In this document: positions 16,963-24,544 of the stretch, in pieces | Layout: every line of letters starts with the position of its first letter | Position numbering within the stretch: the first letter of the stretch is position 1 | Source: UBA685 sp002299005 | GTDB lineage: Bacteria; Pseudomonadota; Alphaproteobacteria; Puniceispirillales; Puniceispirillaceae | NCBI GenBank assembly: GCA_963966775.1 | Contig: CAXAAH010000006.1 | Span: forward strand, 1 to 63,082 | Length of the DNA stretch: 63,082 bases | Direction of reading: 5' to 3' | Notes under the pieces: generated by a model | Told to the model about the DNA's origin: nothing | The model's database searches: none | The model's input: the letters and a program-made list of their open reading frames with translations, nothing else | Translations under genes and position numbers: made by a program

Positions 16963-17367
16963 TTATTTTTTCTTTCGGACAAACAGCTCAAGGCGATGAT
17001 CCACAAGCTCATAGCCCATCTCTTCGGCGATCGCGCGCTTCATCTCTTCAAGCTCTTCATTATAAAATTCGATAACTTCGCCTGTTTCGATATCGACAAG
17101 ATGCTCATGATGCTCGCCTGATTCCTCATAGCGCGCTCTGCCATCACCAAATTCCAACCGCTCGATGACCCCTGCCTCTTCGAGCAATTTCACAGTGCGA
17201 TATACGGTGGCAATTGAGATGGTATCATCACGCTCAACTGAACGGCGATATAGCAAATCAACATCAGGATGATCTTCCGATTCTTCAATCACTTTTACAA
17301 TCACCTGACGCTGAGACGTCATGCGGATATTTTGGGATAGGCATTTTTCTAAAAGTCTGTCCGACAT
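16963..17367 (-). CDS. fur: Ferric uptake regulator family protein (Fur/Mur type)
   Basis: Metal-responsive repressor, 134 aa from ATG 17367. N-terminal winged helix (MTSQRQVIVKVIEE through ISIATVYRTVKLLEE), then the dimerisation domain with the regulatory metal site HHEHLVDIETGEVIEF. The C-terminal ELVDHRLELF is typical of alphaproteobacterial Fur/Mur proteins, which often sense iron or manganese, rather than of Irr or Zur. There are no C-terminal CxxC pairs, so no structural zinc site. AGGA six bases upstream supports 17367 over the longer GTG frame to 17394. Whether it senses Fe or Mn cannot be told from sequence. Confidence 0.92.
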   Translation of the reverse strand: MSDRLLEKCLSQNIRMTSQRQVIVKVIEESEDHPDVDLLYRRSVERDDTISIATVYRTVKLLEEAGVIERLEFGDGRARYEESGEHHEHLVDIETGEVIEFYNEELEEMKRAIAEEMGYELVDHRLELFVRKKK

Positions 17368-17593
17368 GACATATCCTGTATCGTTAGATTGCACTCACGG
17401 GCGCACTCACTTATGAGACCCCCTCATTATAGACAATTCACATCGGAAATTCACCCCTTTTCTAGTGCGGGCCTTTGTCATTTTTGAGAAATAGCTTGGC
17501 GGCTGAAAAAATTTCTTTTTTTGAAAATTCTATGAGACACTCACCGCAACCAAGACCATGCGCATCACATAGCCGCCCAAGAGAGATAACAGC

Positions 17594-18574
17594 ATGCCAA
17601 CCATCAAGCCTAGTAACAGCCCTGCGACCAATTCTATGGCCGGACAAAAAGCCAAAGGGGCACAGCAAACCACCAAAGGCGCACAGCAGACAAAGGGCAT
17701 CTTATTGATGATTGCTGGCATGGCAATTTTGCCAATGCTTGACGCGAGCGCCAAATGGCTCGGCCAGACACTGCCTGCCTCTGAAGTATCGGCGGGCCGA
17801 TTTATCATCCAGATGGCCCTGCTATTGCCGTTTTTATATCTGCTTGGCCACCGACTTAGCTGGCAGTCATTTTCGCGCAATGAGGCGGCACGAGGCTTTT
17901 GTCTTGCGATTGCCACTTGGCTATTTTTCGTCGCTCTTAAATCGCTTCCTATGGCAGAGGCTATCTCTATCTTTTTTGTTGAGCCGATGATCCTAACCCT
18001 GCTCGCCTCACTTCTTTTGGGAGAGCGGATACGCATCAGGCGCATCTCTGCCATTCTGATAGGTTTTGTTGGCGCGGTGATTGTTATCCAGCCAAGCTTT
18101 GATATCTTTGGCTGGCCTGCGCTATTGCCGCTTGGCACGGCGTTTTTCTTTGCGCTTTATATGATTATCACGCGCATTCAGGCACAGGTGAAACACCCGA
18201 TTGAATCACAGATTTCAATGTCTGTCTTTGCGCTTTTGACCATCTTAATTTTGGCAAGCCTCAACCATCAAACAGGCCTTGAGGCACAAGGGTGGCGCAT
18301 GCCAAATATGCAAGAAATCTTGGTGATATGCCTGCTTGGCGCGACCGCAACGACGGGGCATATCATGGTGGTATTCGCCCTTCAAAGAGCGGATGCTGGC
18401 CTGCTGGCGCCCTTCCAATATCTCGAAGTGGTCACCGCCTCTTTGCTTGGCTATTTGATTTTTAACGATATCCCAAGCAACACAACCATCGCAGGTGTCA
18501 CCATCATCATTGGCTCAGGCCTGTACCTCATCCACCGCGAGAGACGCGCAAGCCTGCAAGATGAGTTCGCTTAA
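17594..18574 (+). CDS. DMT superfamily transporter (EamA family)
   Basis: A 326 aa inner-membrane protein with about ten membrane segments in two EamA repeats: residues ~38-165 and ~180-315. The FFVEPMILTLLASLLLGERI segment closes the first repeat and the FQYLEVVTASLLGY segment the second. Members export amino acids, nucleobases or other metabolites; the substrate is unknown. The cytosolic N-terminus carries a 21-bp tandem duplication coding KGAQQT twice (17651-17692). Its end overlaps the convergent pssA by 4 bp. GAGAG lies upstream of the ATG. Confidence 0.92.
   Translation: MPTIKPSNSPATNSMAGQKAKGAQQTTKGAQQTKGILLMIAGMAILPMLDASAKWLGQTLPASEVSAGRFIIQMALLLPFLYLLGHRLSWQSFSRNEAARGFCLAIATWLFFVALKSLPMAEAISIFFVEPMILTLLASLLLGERIRIRRISAILIGFVGAVIVIQPSFDIFGWPALLPLGTAFFFALYMIITRIQAQVKHPIESQISMSVFALLTILILASLNHQTGLEAQGWRMPNMQEILVICLLGATATTGHIMVVFALQRADAGLLAPFQYLEVVTASLLGYLIFNDIPSNTTIAGVTIIIGSGLYLIHRERRASLQDEFA
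17651..17692. repeat. 21-bp imperfect tandem duplication in the EamA N-terminus
   Basis: Two 21-bp copies at 17651-17671 and 17672-17692 differ by a few bases and encode AKGAQQT then TKGAQQT in the soluble N-terminal tail, before the first membrane segment. Confidence 0.7.
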
Positions 18575-19338
18575 CGAAGCTCACCTTTGATATAGCGTGC
18601 TTTGCGGCGCAAATAGGCAACCAACGCAATGGGAATCATCACGATATATATGCCCGCCAATAACAGATAGGCTGGCCAAGGCTGGGCGACGAAAAACGCC
18701 ACCAACATCGCGACAATGGCCAAAGCTGGCAAGGCCATCTGAGATGGTATTTTCAAGGTTTTGCCGGCGAAAGTTGGCAAGGTGCAAACCGCCCCAACAC
18801 CGCATGTCACCAACACAACAGACACCAAGAACGCGTCTCTGATAAAATCCACACCGAAATGAATGTTAATCACAATCGGCAATAGCACAAGCAACCCTGC
18901 CGCCGGGCTTGGCAGGCCTGTGAAGAAATCTTTGGCATATTCGGGCTTATCGGGCAGTTCTGAATCAAAGCGCGCAAGGCGAAGCGCGATGCAAACAATA
19001 TAGAATAACGCCGCCGCCCAAGCCACATTACCTTGGTCTTGCAAGGCCCACAGATATAGGCACAGCCCCGGAATAACGCCAAATACCACCACATCAGACA
19101 GGCTATCAAGCGCGGCACCAAAGGCGCTTGTCACACGAAGCAATCGCGCCGCACGCCCATCTAGTGCATCAAAAATACCCGCAAGCACAATCAGCGCGAC
19201 AACACCCTCCCATTTCTCATCAAGCGCAAAACGCAGGGCCGTTAACCCTGAGATAAGCGCGGCTATGGTGATGATATTCGGGATCATCCAGCTCGTAGAG
19301 ACTTGGATGCGAAAGCGCTTTTTTTGTGCCTTAGCCAT
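18571..19338 (-). CDS. pssA: CDP-diacylglycerol-serine O-phosphatidyltransferase
   Basis: Makes phosphatidylserine from CDP-diacylglycerol and serine in the inner membrane. The CDP-alcohol phosphotransferase signature is exact: D57-x2-D60-G-x2-A-R at DALDGRAAR, continuing to G74-x3-D78-x3-D82. There are about eight hydrophobic segments in 255 aa. It starts in a one-base TAATG overlap with the psd stop, so the two phosphatidylethanolamine pathway enzymes are coupled. Confidence 0.96.
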   Translation of the reverse strand: MAKAQKKRFRIQVSTSWMIPNIITIAALISGLTALRFALDEKWEGVVALIVLAGIFDALDGRAARLLRVTSAFGAALDSLSDVVVFGVIPGLCLYLWALQDQGNVAWAAALFYIVCIALRLARFDSELPDKPEYAKDFFTGLPSPAAGLLVLLPIVINIHFGVDFIRDAFLVSVVLVTCGVGAVCTLPTFAGKTLKIPSQMALPALAIVAMLVAFFVAQPWPAYLLLAGIYIVMIPIALVAYLRRKARYIKGELR

Positions 19339-20051
19339 TAGCGTGCAACACTCCCTGTTGGCTCTTTCTGGGTATTTGTCAAATCAGCGATTAGCGTCTC
19401 GCCAGCGACTGTTTTCTGGCCGACCAACACCATCACATTTGTCTCTAGCGGCATCCAAATATCGACACGCGAGCCAAAGCGAATAAGGCCAAAAACCTGT
19501 CCAACCGACAGGCTATCACCAATCTTCGCATCACATAAGATACGGCGCGCGACAAGGCCGGCAATTTGCACCACAGCAATCTTTGTCTTAGCTTTGTTAT
19601 CAACTTCCATCGTCAAAGCAAGACGCTCATTATCTGTGCTTGCTTTATCAAGGCTCGCATTCACGAATTTGCCTTTGCGATACAGGCTATCTGTCACCTT
19701 ACCAGCGATCGGCGCGCGGTTTACATGCACGTCAAACACATTCATGAAAATAGCGACACGGCGATATTTGCCTTCTGGCAAATTCATCTCTGCCTCTGGC
19801 ACTGCCTCGCCGATGGAGATAACACGCCCGTCGGCCGGTGCTATCATCCACCCCTCACCTTGGGGAATTGTGCGCACAGGATTACGGAAGAAATAAATGC
19901 ACCATAATGTCAAAGGCACGCTCACTGCCAAAGACAGCGGCACATAATAGCCCAAGATAAGACCAACAACCGCAAAGGCGATGACAAAAGGCCAGCCTGC
20001 CGGGTGAATGGGAACCAAAACTTCTTCGCGAATGGCGCGATAAATATTCAT
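19338..20051 (-). CDS. psd: Phosphatidylserine decarboxylase proenzyme (short form)
   Basis: Decarboxylates phosphatidylserine to phosphatidylethanolamine. This is the short (~237 aa) class. The self-cleavage site that makes the pyruvoyl prosthetic group is the Gly-Ser in LIRFGSRVDIW, Ser near 194. Other conserved parts are HPAGWPF and NVFDVHVNRAP. I chose ATG 20051, preceded by GGAAGAG, because the family starts just before the HPAG motif and because the open frame up to 20198 would run into the next gene. It is upstream of and overlaps pssA by one base. Confidence 0.95.
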   Translation of the reverse strand: MNIYRAIREEVLVPIHPAGWPFVIAFAVVGLILGYYVPLSLAVSVPLTLWCIYFFRNPVRTIPQGEGWMIAPADGRVISIGEAVPEAEMNLPEGKYRRVAIFMNVFDVHVNRAPIAGKVTDSLYRKGKFVNASLDKASTDNERLALTMEVDNKAKTKIAVVQIAGLVARRILCDAKIGDSLSVGQVFGLIRFGSRVDIWMPLETNVMVLVGQKTVAGETLIADLTNTQKEPTGSVAR

Positions 20052-20148
20052 GATAATCTCTTCCCTAGGGGATGTTTGGACGCGCCGCAACGCTACTATG
20101 ATCCCTGCTGTTATAGAACAACAAGACCAGTGAGGAAAGTGACTTCCC

Positions 20149-21201
20149 TCACTTTTCCAAAAGTCCGCGCTCTGCCAATTCGCGTTGTTTCGCCTCAAGC
20201 ACAGCTAATTTCAATTGGCGCGGCTCAGCGATACCCAAAACATAGGTCTCTTGCACATCAGCCTCTGCGCCAAGCGTATCGGCAAGAAGCGCCTCATCTA
20301 GCGCGTCAGGCCCAGCCATATCAGGGGCAGGTGTATCAAAGGCCGGCGCATCAAAGGCCGGCGCATCAAAGGCGGGGGCATCGAAGGCAGGCGCATCAGG
20401 CCCTGCACTGTCACCAGCTGAAGTTTGATCTGCCTTATCCTCAGCGAGTAGCGCGTCAATATCAGCAAATAAAGCCGCATCATCTACCGCATTACTTTCT
20501 GAAATATCACCTGCTGGCATATCACCTGTTGGCACATTCATAGCTGGCATATCAAAATCAGCCGCTGGAGGCGCAGGCACAAAAGCGGGCTCTTCTGGCA
20601 TAGCGGGAATTGCGGGCATAGCTGGCGCTTCTGGCATGGCTGGCAGGGAGAAGGCAAAGGGCTGAAGGCGCAAATCTTTCTTGCCGCCTTGTGCCGGAAA
20701 CTCTGACTGGGTGCCATAAAGCATCGCCATAAGCTCAGCAGATAATTGCTCACCCATCACCGCCGCCTCTTGCTCCCATGGGCGCTCTTGCCAGTCAACA
20801 TCATCAATCACACCGGCCTTTTTGCCACACCAGCGCGCTTGATAGAGGGTGACCTTCTCCCCCTTAATCTTCTTTTTTGTGGACGAGATTTGATAGCGGT
20901 TATTTGTGACCTGCGCGATGTGAACCAGCTCATGCATCATTTGCAAGACGGCCATCTCAAACCCATGCATAAGGCTGACGGCAAAATCACAGGTGAATTT
21001 TGAGGCCCGAAACATCCCTGCCTTGGCCATTAATTGAGTGCGCGCAATCGGGCGTGGCGGCCCATCGCCAGACACCTCAACCACAATATGCAATCCCTTA
21101 GCTTGCTTGGCTGTGAAGAGTCTTGATTGGCCGAAATCACCCGCAAGACGCAATAATTCCGCTTCAGCATTTCGATTGTCGGTTGCGACAACTTCAATCA
21201 T
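20149..21201 (-). CDS. Putative HExxH metalloprotease-like protein with DAPAF repeats
   Basis: A 350 aa protein I cannot place in a named family. Residues 1-160 look like a folded domain containing HELVH (90-94) in a predicted helix. WQERPWEQEA follows at 138-146, where Glu143 or Glu145 could be the third zinc ligand, as in gluzincins or SprT-like enzymes; this is inferred from spacing only. Residues ~175-320 are low complexity, Pro/Ala/Met-rich then Asp-rich, with four DAPAF units and a fifth variant from a 15-bp repeat. The C-terminal ~30 residues are charged and helical. There is no signal peptide. It stands alone, with psd downstream and a 385-bp AT-rich gap upstream. Confidence 0.8.
   Translation of the reverse strand: MIEVVATDNRNAEAELLRLAGDFGQSRLFTAKQAKGLHIVVEVSGDGPPRPIARTQLMAKAGMFRASKFTCDFAVSLMHGFEMAVLQMMHELVHIAQVTNNRYQISSTKKKIKGEKVTLYQARWCGKKAGVIDDVDWQERPWEQEAAVMGEQLSAELMAMLYGTQSEFPAQGGKKDLRLQPFAFSLPAMPEAPAMPAIPAMPEEPAFVPAPPAADFDMPAMNVPTGDMPAGDISESNAVDDAALFADIDALLAEDKADQTSAGDSAGPDAPAFDAPAFDAPAFDAPAFDTPAPDMAGPDALDEALLADTLGAEADVQETYVLGIAEPRQLKLAVLEAKQRELAERGLLEK
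20321..20395. repeat. 15-bp tandem repeat (5 units) coding DAPAF
   Basis: 15-bp units (TCAAAGGCCGGCGCA on the plus strand) run through 20336-20395 in four copies with rising divergence. A fifth, more diverged unit lies at 20321-20335. They encode DAPAF four times and then DTPAP in the linker of the HExxH protein. The first two units are identical, which suggests recent expansion. Confidence 0.88.
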
Positions 21202-21586
21202 TCACCAGACCCCTGCAATTGCTTAATTTTCTCATAATAATGCGCTGTTCATTGTCCCATTCAGCATCATATTGCCAACAAGGGCGCAAATCACCGCTTT
21301 AACACCCCCTAATTTGACCATAATCTTGGGCAAAATACCACATGCTTTTTATCTCTTCTTATGTATCAAGATGCCCTTGCCACCCTACCCTCATAGGTCA
21401 CACAAAAGAAAAATATGGGGCAAAATCACCTACCCAACTTGATAAAAAAAACATCTTTTTTCACCTAAATGGTTAATTTTACGTAAATACAGTAGACAAT
21501 CTTGTGAAATTAAGCGATTTTTACGCTAGAATTTCGATGATGATAACGCGCGCACGGTGCCTTATCAGAAATGGGGAGATGAACAC
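21202..21586. other. 385-bp AT-rich intergenic region
   Basis: This divergent gap between the HExxH gene and the Ig-repeat gene is markedly more AT-rich than its surroundings and holds no convincing open frame. It contains homopolymer-rich tracts (A8 then T6 near 21445-21460). TAGAAT near 21527 could serve as a -10 for the rightward gene, with no good -35 at 17 bp. GGGGAGA precedes the ATG at 21587. I see no RNA gene or repeat element. Confidence 0.5.
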
Positions 21587-22738
21587 ATGAAGAATTTCAA
21601 AGGCCTGTCCATCACAGTTCTTGGCTGTCTTGCGGCAAACGTCGCGCTTGCAGGCGGGCTTCCGGTCGATGGCGAAGCCAAAACACAAGCGGCAAGTGAG
21701 CAGAGCGCACCAGCAACAAATGCCAGCGCTAGCACACAGGCAGAGACCTCTTCATCATCAAGTGACGGGAATGCAAGCAGTGATGCGGCACCCGCAAATG
21801 ATACAGCCGATAATGCAGCGGCAGAATCAGGTGGCTTTATCGCTATCGAAGATGACCCGCTTGTTGTTGACGTCTCAGCCATCATGGATGATGACGGCAT
21901 GGGCAATATTCAGGTTCAGTGGCAGATCTCTGATAATGGCGAATCTTGGCGCAACCTGCCGGGCGTTATCCAGCAATCATTCACCCCAAGAGAAGAGCAT
22001 GTAAACAAAGTATTGCGTGTGCAAATTTCTTACGTTGATGGCCAAGGTAACCTTGAGACAATCATCAGCCCACCATCACAGCCCGTGCAAAATGTGAATG
22101 ACCGCCCATCAGGCTCGCCTGTTCTGTCTGGCAATGCCCGCGAAGATGACGCGCTTGTGGTTGATACGAGCTTGGTTGCGGATGAAGATGGTATCGGTAA
22201 TTTCGACATTATCTGGCAGCGTTCAAGCACAAAGACAGATTGGCAAGCCTTCCCAGAAGCGATTGGCGATGTTCTTCGCCTGACGCAAAGCCATGTCGGC
22301 TATAGCTATCGTGCGGTGATGTCTTATGTCGACTCGCACAACACAAGAGAAATTCTTATTACCAACCCATCAGAGACTGTCGCCAATGTTGACGACCCTG
22401 TCGAAGGTGAAATTGTCATCCAAGGCGAATCAGCCGAAGGTCAGACACTGAAATCACAATCAATGGGCCTCAGCGATGAAGATGGTATCGCCAGCCTTTC
22501 AGTCACATGGGAAGCATCAAAGGATGGCCGCTCATGGCGCGCCATTGAATCAACTGCCCAGTCACGCTCGCTATTCCTAAGCCAAGCCCTTGTCGGCAAG
22601 CAGGTAAGAGCCAGAGCGTCTGTGGTCGATTCATTCGGTGTTGAGACAATCATCTATAGCCAAGCGACAAACACTGTCAAAAACGTGAATAACAGCCCAC
22701 AAGGTAAGATCTTTGTGCGCCGCGTTGGCAATAGCTAA
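21587..22738 (+). CDS. Secreted protein with three Ig-like/cadherin-like repeats
   Basis: Probably an exported protein of 383 aa. Residues 1-23 form a Sec-type signal peptide likely cleaved after ALA. A low-complexity Ala/Ser/Gln/Asp linker covers residues ~28-85. Three ~95-residue repeats follow, each with a (D/E)DGxG or DEDGI turn, a W(Q/E) strand, a K or S...R turn and a VxNV(N/D) end. These resemble the repeats that build giant type I-secreted adhesins, but here only three are present, with a Sec signal and no RTX tail. A role in surface binding or matrix is inference. ATG 21587 is chosen for the GGGGAGA ribosome site and the signal peptide. A terminator lies at 22774-22809. Confidence 0.85.
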   Translation: MKNFKGLSITVLGCLAANVALAGGLPVDGEAKTQAASEQSAPATNASASTQAETSSSSSDGNASSDAAPANDTADNAAAESGGFIAIEDDPLVVDVSAIMDDDGMGNIQVQWQISDNGESWRNLPGVIQQSFTPREEHVNKVLRVQISYVDGQGNLETIISPPSQPVQNVNDRPSGSPVLSGNAREDDALVVDTSLVADEDGIGNFDIIWQRSSTKTDWQAFPEAIGDVLRLTQSHVGYSYRAVMSYVDSHNTREILITNPSETVANVDDPVEGEIVIQGESAEGQTLKSQSMGLSDEDGIASLSVTWEASKDGRSWRAIESTAQSRSLFLSQALVGKQVRARASVVDSFGVETIIYSQATNTVKNVNNSPQGKIFVRRVGNS

Positions 22739-22751
22739 GAGTAAGCCCCCT

Positions 22752-23921
22752 TTAAAGGGCTGATAAAAACTGAGGGATTTTTTCTTTAAACGGAAAAAAT
22801 CCCTTTTTTGCATGTGGCCAGCAAAGCGCATCATAAGGCCGCAAGATCTCCGCAATCGGCAAGTCACAATCCTTTAGGCAATCATGCCATGCGCCTGTTG
22901 GCTGAAACGCCATCACAATATGATCAGCCCCGCGCGATGCCATTAAGGCCCTCAGATCAGCCTGCCAATCATTTACGCTCAGGCCGCCCACGCTCAGACC
23001 GTTATATGTCTCAATGCCAAAATGTGCCTGCGCGCGTGCAAGACCATCTGCCATCGCCGCCTCATCTGCCGCAAGCACAGCTTTGGCTCTATTGCCTACC
23101 AGTAAACCTCTAGGCAGGCTTACAACCCCAACAGGCTTTGCATGTAGCGGCAAACTCACCGCATCACAATCTTCTGGCGTTAGCACCAGCAGTGGCTTAT
23201 CACCTGTGGCCGCACGAGGTGCCCGAAGCGCCATCGCGGGCGGGTTCTCTGGCCCATCAATGGCCGCAACATCTTCTTGCAATTCGCCGTAGGGCTCAAA
23301 CCGGCCATTGGTGAATTGGGCAATATTATCAGCGCGCGCACCATAGGCCTTGCCTCTTGTTTGCAAGCCAGCCACCCAGCGCCAGCCAAGCGTATTGGAC
23401 GCAGGACAGCCATCTGCGAGGTGCCTCATAAACAAATCGGCCCCTGCCTGCCAAGGCAGACCCAGCGTGTGAATCCAAATAGAGGCAAACCACATGCGCG
23501 CATGATTATGCAGATAATTGGTCTCGCATAATTCTTTATGCCAAGCATCAAAACACGCAATGCCTGTGCGCCCTTCGAGCGCCTCTTCCAGCCCCTTTGT
23601 TGGCGCAAAACCTGCTTTGATCACCGCCTGATAATCGGCCCAAAGTGACGGCCGCATTTCTAGCCAGCCCTTCCAATAGGTGCGCCAAAAGACTTCCTGA
23701 ATGAATTTCTCAGCACGCGCAAAACTATGCGCGCCCAAGGTTTTCTTAATCACCTCATCTTCGGTAATCGTGCGCCGGCGCAAAGCGGGCGACAGGCGCG
23801 AGACATGGTCATGCGCGCCTGCCCCATAATCATAATTTCGCCGCTTGGCATAATCACCGCCCGCATGTGGCAAGAACGCCTCCAAGCGCGAAAGCGCCTC
23901 ATCTCTTATAATTGGCAGCAC
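22752..23921 (-). CDS. Photolyase/cryptochrome-family protein, antenna domain missing at N-terminus
   Basis: The first ~215 residues are the helical FAD-binding domain of photolyases and cryptochromes: SPALRRRTITEDEV, FIQEVFWRTYWKGW near residue 74, HNHARMWFASIWIHTLG near 138, and DGCPASNTLGWRWVAG near 165. The usual N-terminal alpha/beta antenna domain is absent: the protein starts about 20 residues before the FAD domain. Instead, residues ~235-389 form an alpha/beta-like region (strands LLVLTPED, VGVVSLPRG, HIVMAFQPTGAW) ending KKGFFPFKEKIPQFL, which recalls a displaced Rossmann-type domain. Light-dependent DNA repair or a light-sensing role is inferred from the FAD domain only. I see no frameshift; length is 389 aa. 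Confidence 0.87.
   Translation of the reverse strand: MLPIIRDEALSRLEAFLPHAGGDYAKRRNYDYGAGAHDHVSRLSPALRRRTITEDEVIKKTLGAHSFARAEKFIQEVFWRTYWKGWLEMRPSLWADYQAVIKAGFAPTKGLEEALEGRTGIACFDAWHKELCETNYLHNHARMWFASIWIHTLGLPWQAGADLFMRHLADGCPASNTLGWRWVAGLQTRGKAYGARADNIAQFTNGRFEPYGELQEDVAAIDGPENPPAMALRAPRAATGDKPLLVLTPEDCDAVSLPLHAKPVGVVSLPRGLLVGNRAKAVLAADEAAMADGLARAQAHFGIETYNGLSVGGLSVNDWQADLRALMASRGADHIVMAFQPTGAWHDCLKDCDLPIAEILRPYDALCWPHAKKGFFPFKEKIPQFLSAL
22774..22809 (+). terminator. Intrinsic terminator of the Ig-repeat gene, inside the convergent photolyase gene
   Basis: Perfect 11-bp stem GGGATTTTTTC (22774-22784) / GAAAAAATCCC (22793-22803), 8-nt loop, then T6 (22804-22809), on the plus strand about 36 bp after the Ig-repeat stop codon. 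The whole element lies within the last codons of the opposite-strand photolyase gene. Confidence 0.8.
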
Positions 23922-24142
23922 AATAGACCTCTCTTAAAACCAGTATGTGCCGCTCTATACGAGGCGATTTTATGAATAGCCGCCTAGCGCTTAAAAAAAA
24001 CGTCTTGGGGATTAAGATTAATTGTGTCTATACTTTATCTTGTATGCAGATAGAGATGAAGAACACAACTTCTAGCGTTTTAGCATCACAGATGCCGACA
24101 ACTCTTACATGCAACATTTCAGCCAAAATCAAGCGAACGAAT

Positions 24143-24159
24143 GCTATCACCGCGATAGC
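24143..24159 (+). promoter_or_regulatory. Hairpin in the leader of the 98-aa gene
   Basis: GCTATC (24143-24148) and GATAGC (24154-24159) can pair around a five-base loop, about 10 bases before the GGAAGGAG ribosome site of the next gene. It could modulate initiation; no family of leader element is recognised. Confidence 0.3.
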
Positions 24160-24185
24160 TATCAGACGGGAAGGAGTCTCTCAAG

Positions 24186-24482
24186 ATGCGCCCTATTGAA
24201 CCGACATGTGCTGATGGTGCCGCCATTATTCCTTTTGCACCGCGATCTTATGATACCACAAATGCCAATGATGAGACGACCGTCTCTACCATTGTTGCCA
24301 TTGTCGCCGTGACTGTACGTCATGGCACAGATATTTCTCCCGAAGAAGAGCTAGCTGATTTGATCGAAGCCACAGGTGAGGCTGACATCATCGAAATTCA
24401 AGATGCTTGCGCCGACATAATGGACGGGGATGACAGCCCCCATTCACGCTATCCTGCCCCGTCCAATGATAATGAGGCCTAA
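24186..24482 (+). CDS. Hypothetical protein, 98 aa
   Basis: I do not recognise this gene. It is supported by an excellent ribosome site (GGAAGGAG about 8 bases before the ATG) and by acidic, non-shadow composition. The middle (residues ~33-45) is a hydrophobic Val/Ile/Ala strand-rich stretch, followed by an acidic helical region (PEEELADLIEATGEADI). The C-terminus is polar. There is no signal peptide or cysteine motif beyond three scattered Cys. It stands between the divergent photolyase gene and an AEC carrier gene, with a 264-bp leader region upstream. Confidence 0.65.
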   Translation: MRPIEPTCADGAAIIPFAPRSYDTTNANDETTVSTIVAIVAVTVRHGTDISPEEELADLIEATGEADIIEIQDACADIMDGDDSPHSRYPAPSNDNEA

Positions 24483-24544
24483 GACCAATCAGCCAGCCTA
24501 AAACAGGCTTCACCAATTGGCACAAACAGATTATATCATAAGAC

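Noticed and set aside
19338..20198. Long psd start at 20198
   Set aside because: It would add 49 residues before the conserved N-terminus and overlap the HExxH gene; ATG 20051 has a good ribosome site.
20321..20395. CRISPR-like array
   Set aside because: Units are 15 bp, adjacent with no spacers, and in frame inside a coding region; it is a protein repeat. None of the other arrays has spacers either.
21460..21510. CtrA box (TTAA-N7-TTAA)
   Set aside because: GGTTAATTTTACGTAAATA has one good half and a mismatched second half; too weak in AT-rich DNA.
24186..24544. Toxin-antitoxin pair around the 98-aa gene
   Set aside because: There is only one small frame; the next gene is a membrane carrier, and no toxin or DNA-binding signature is seen.
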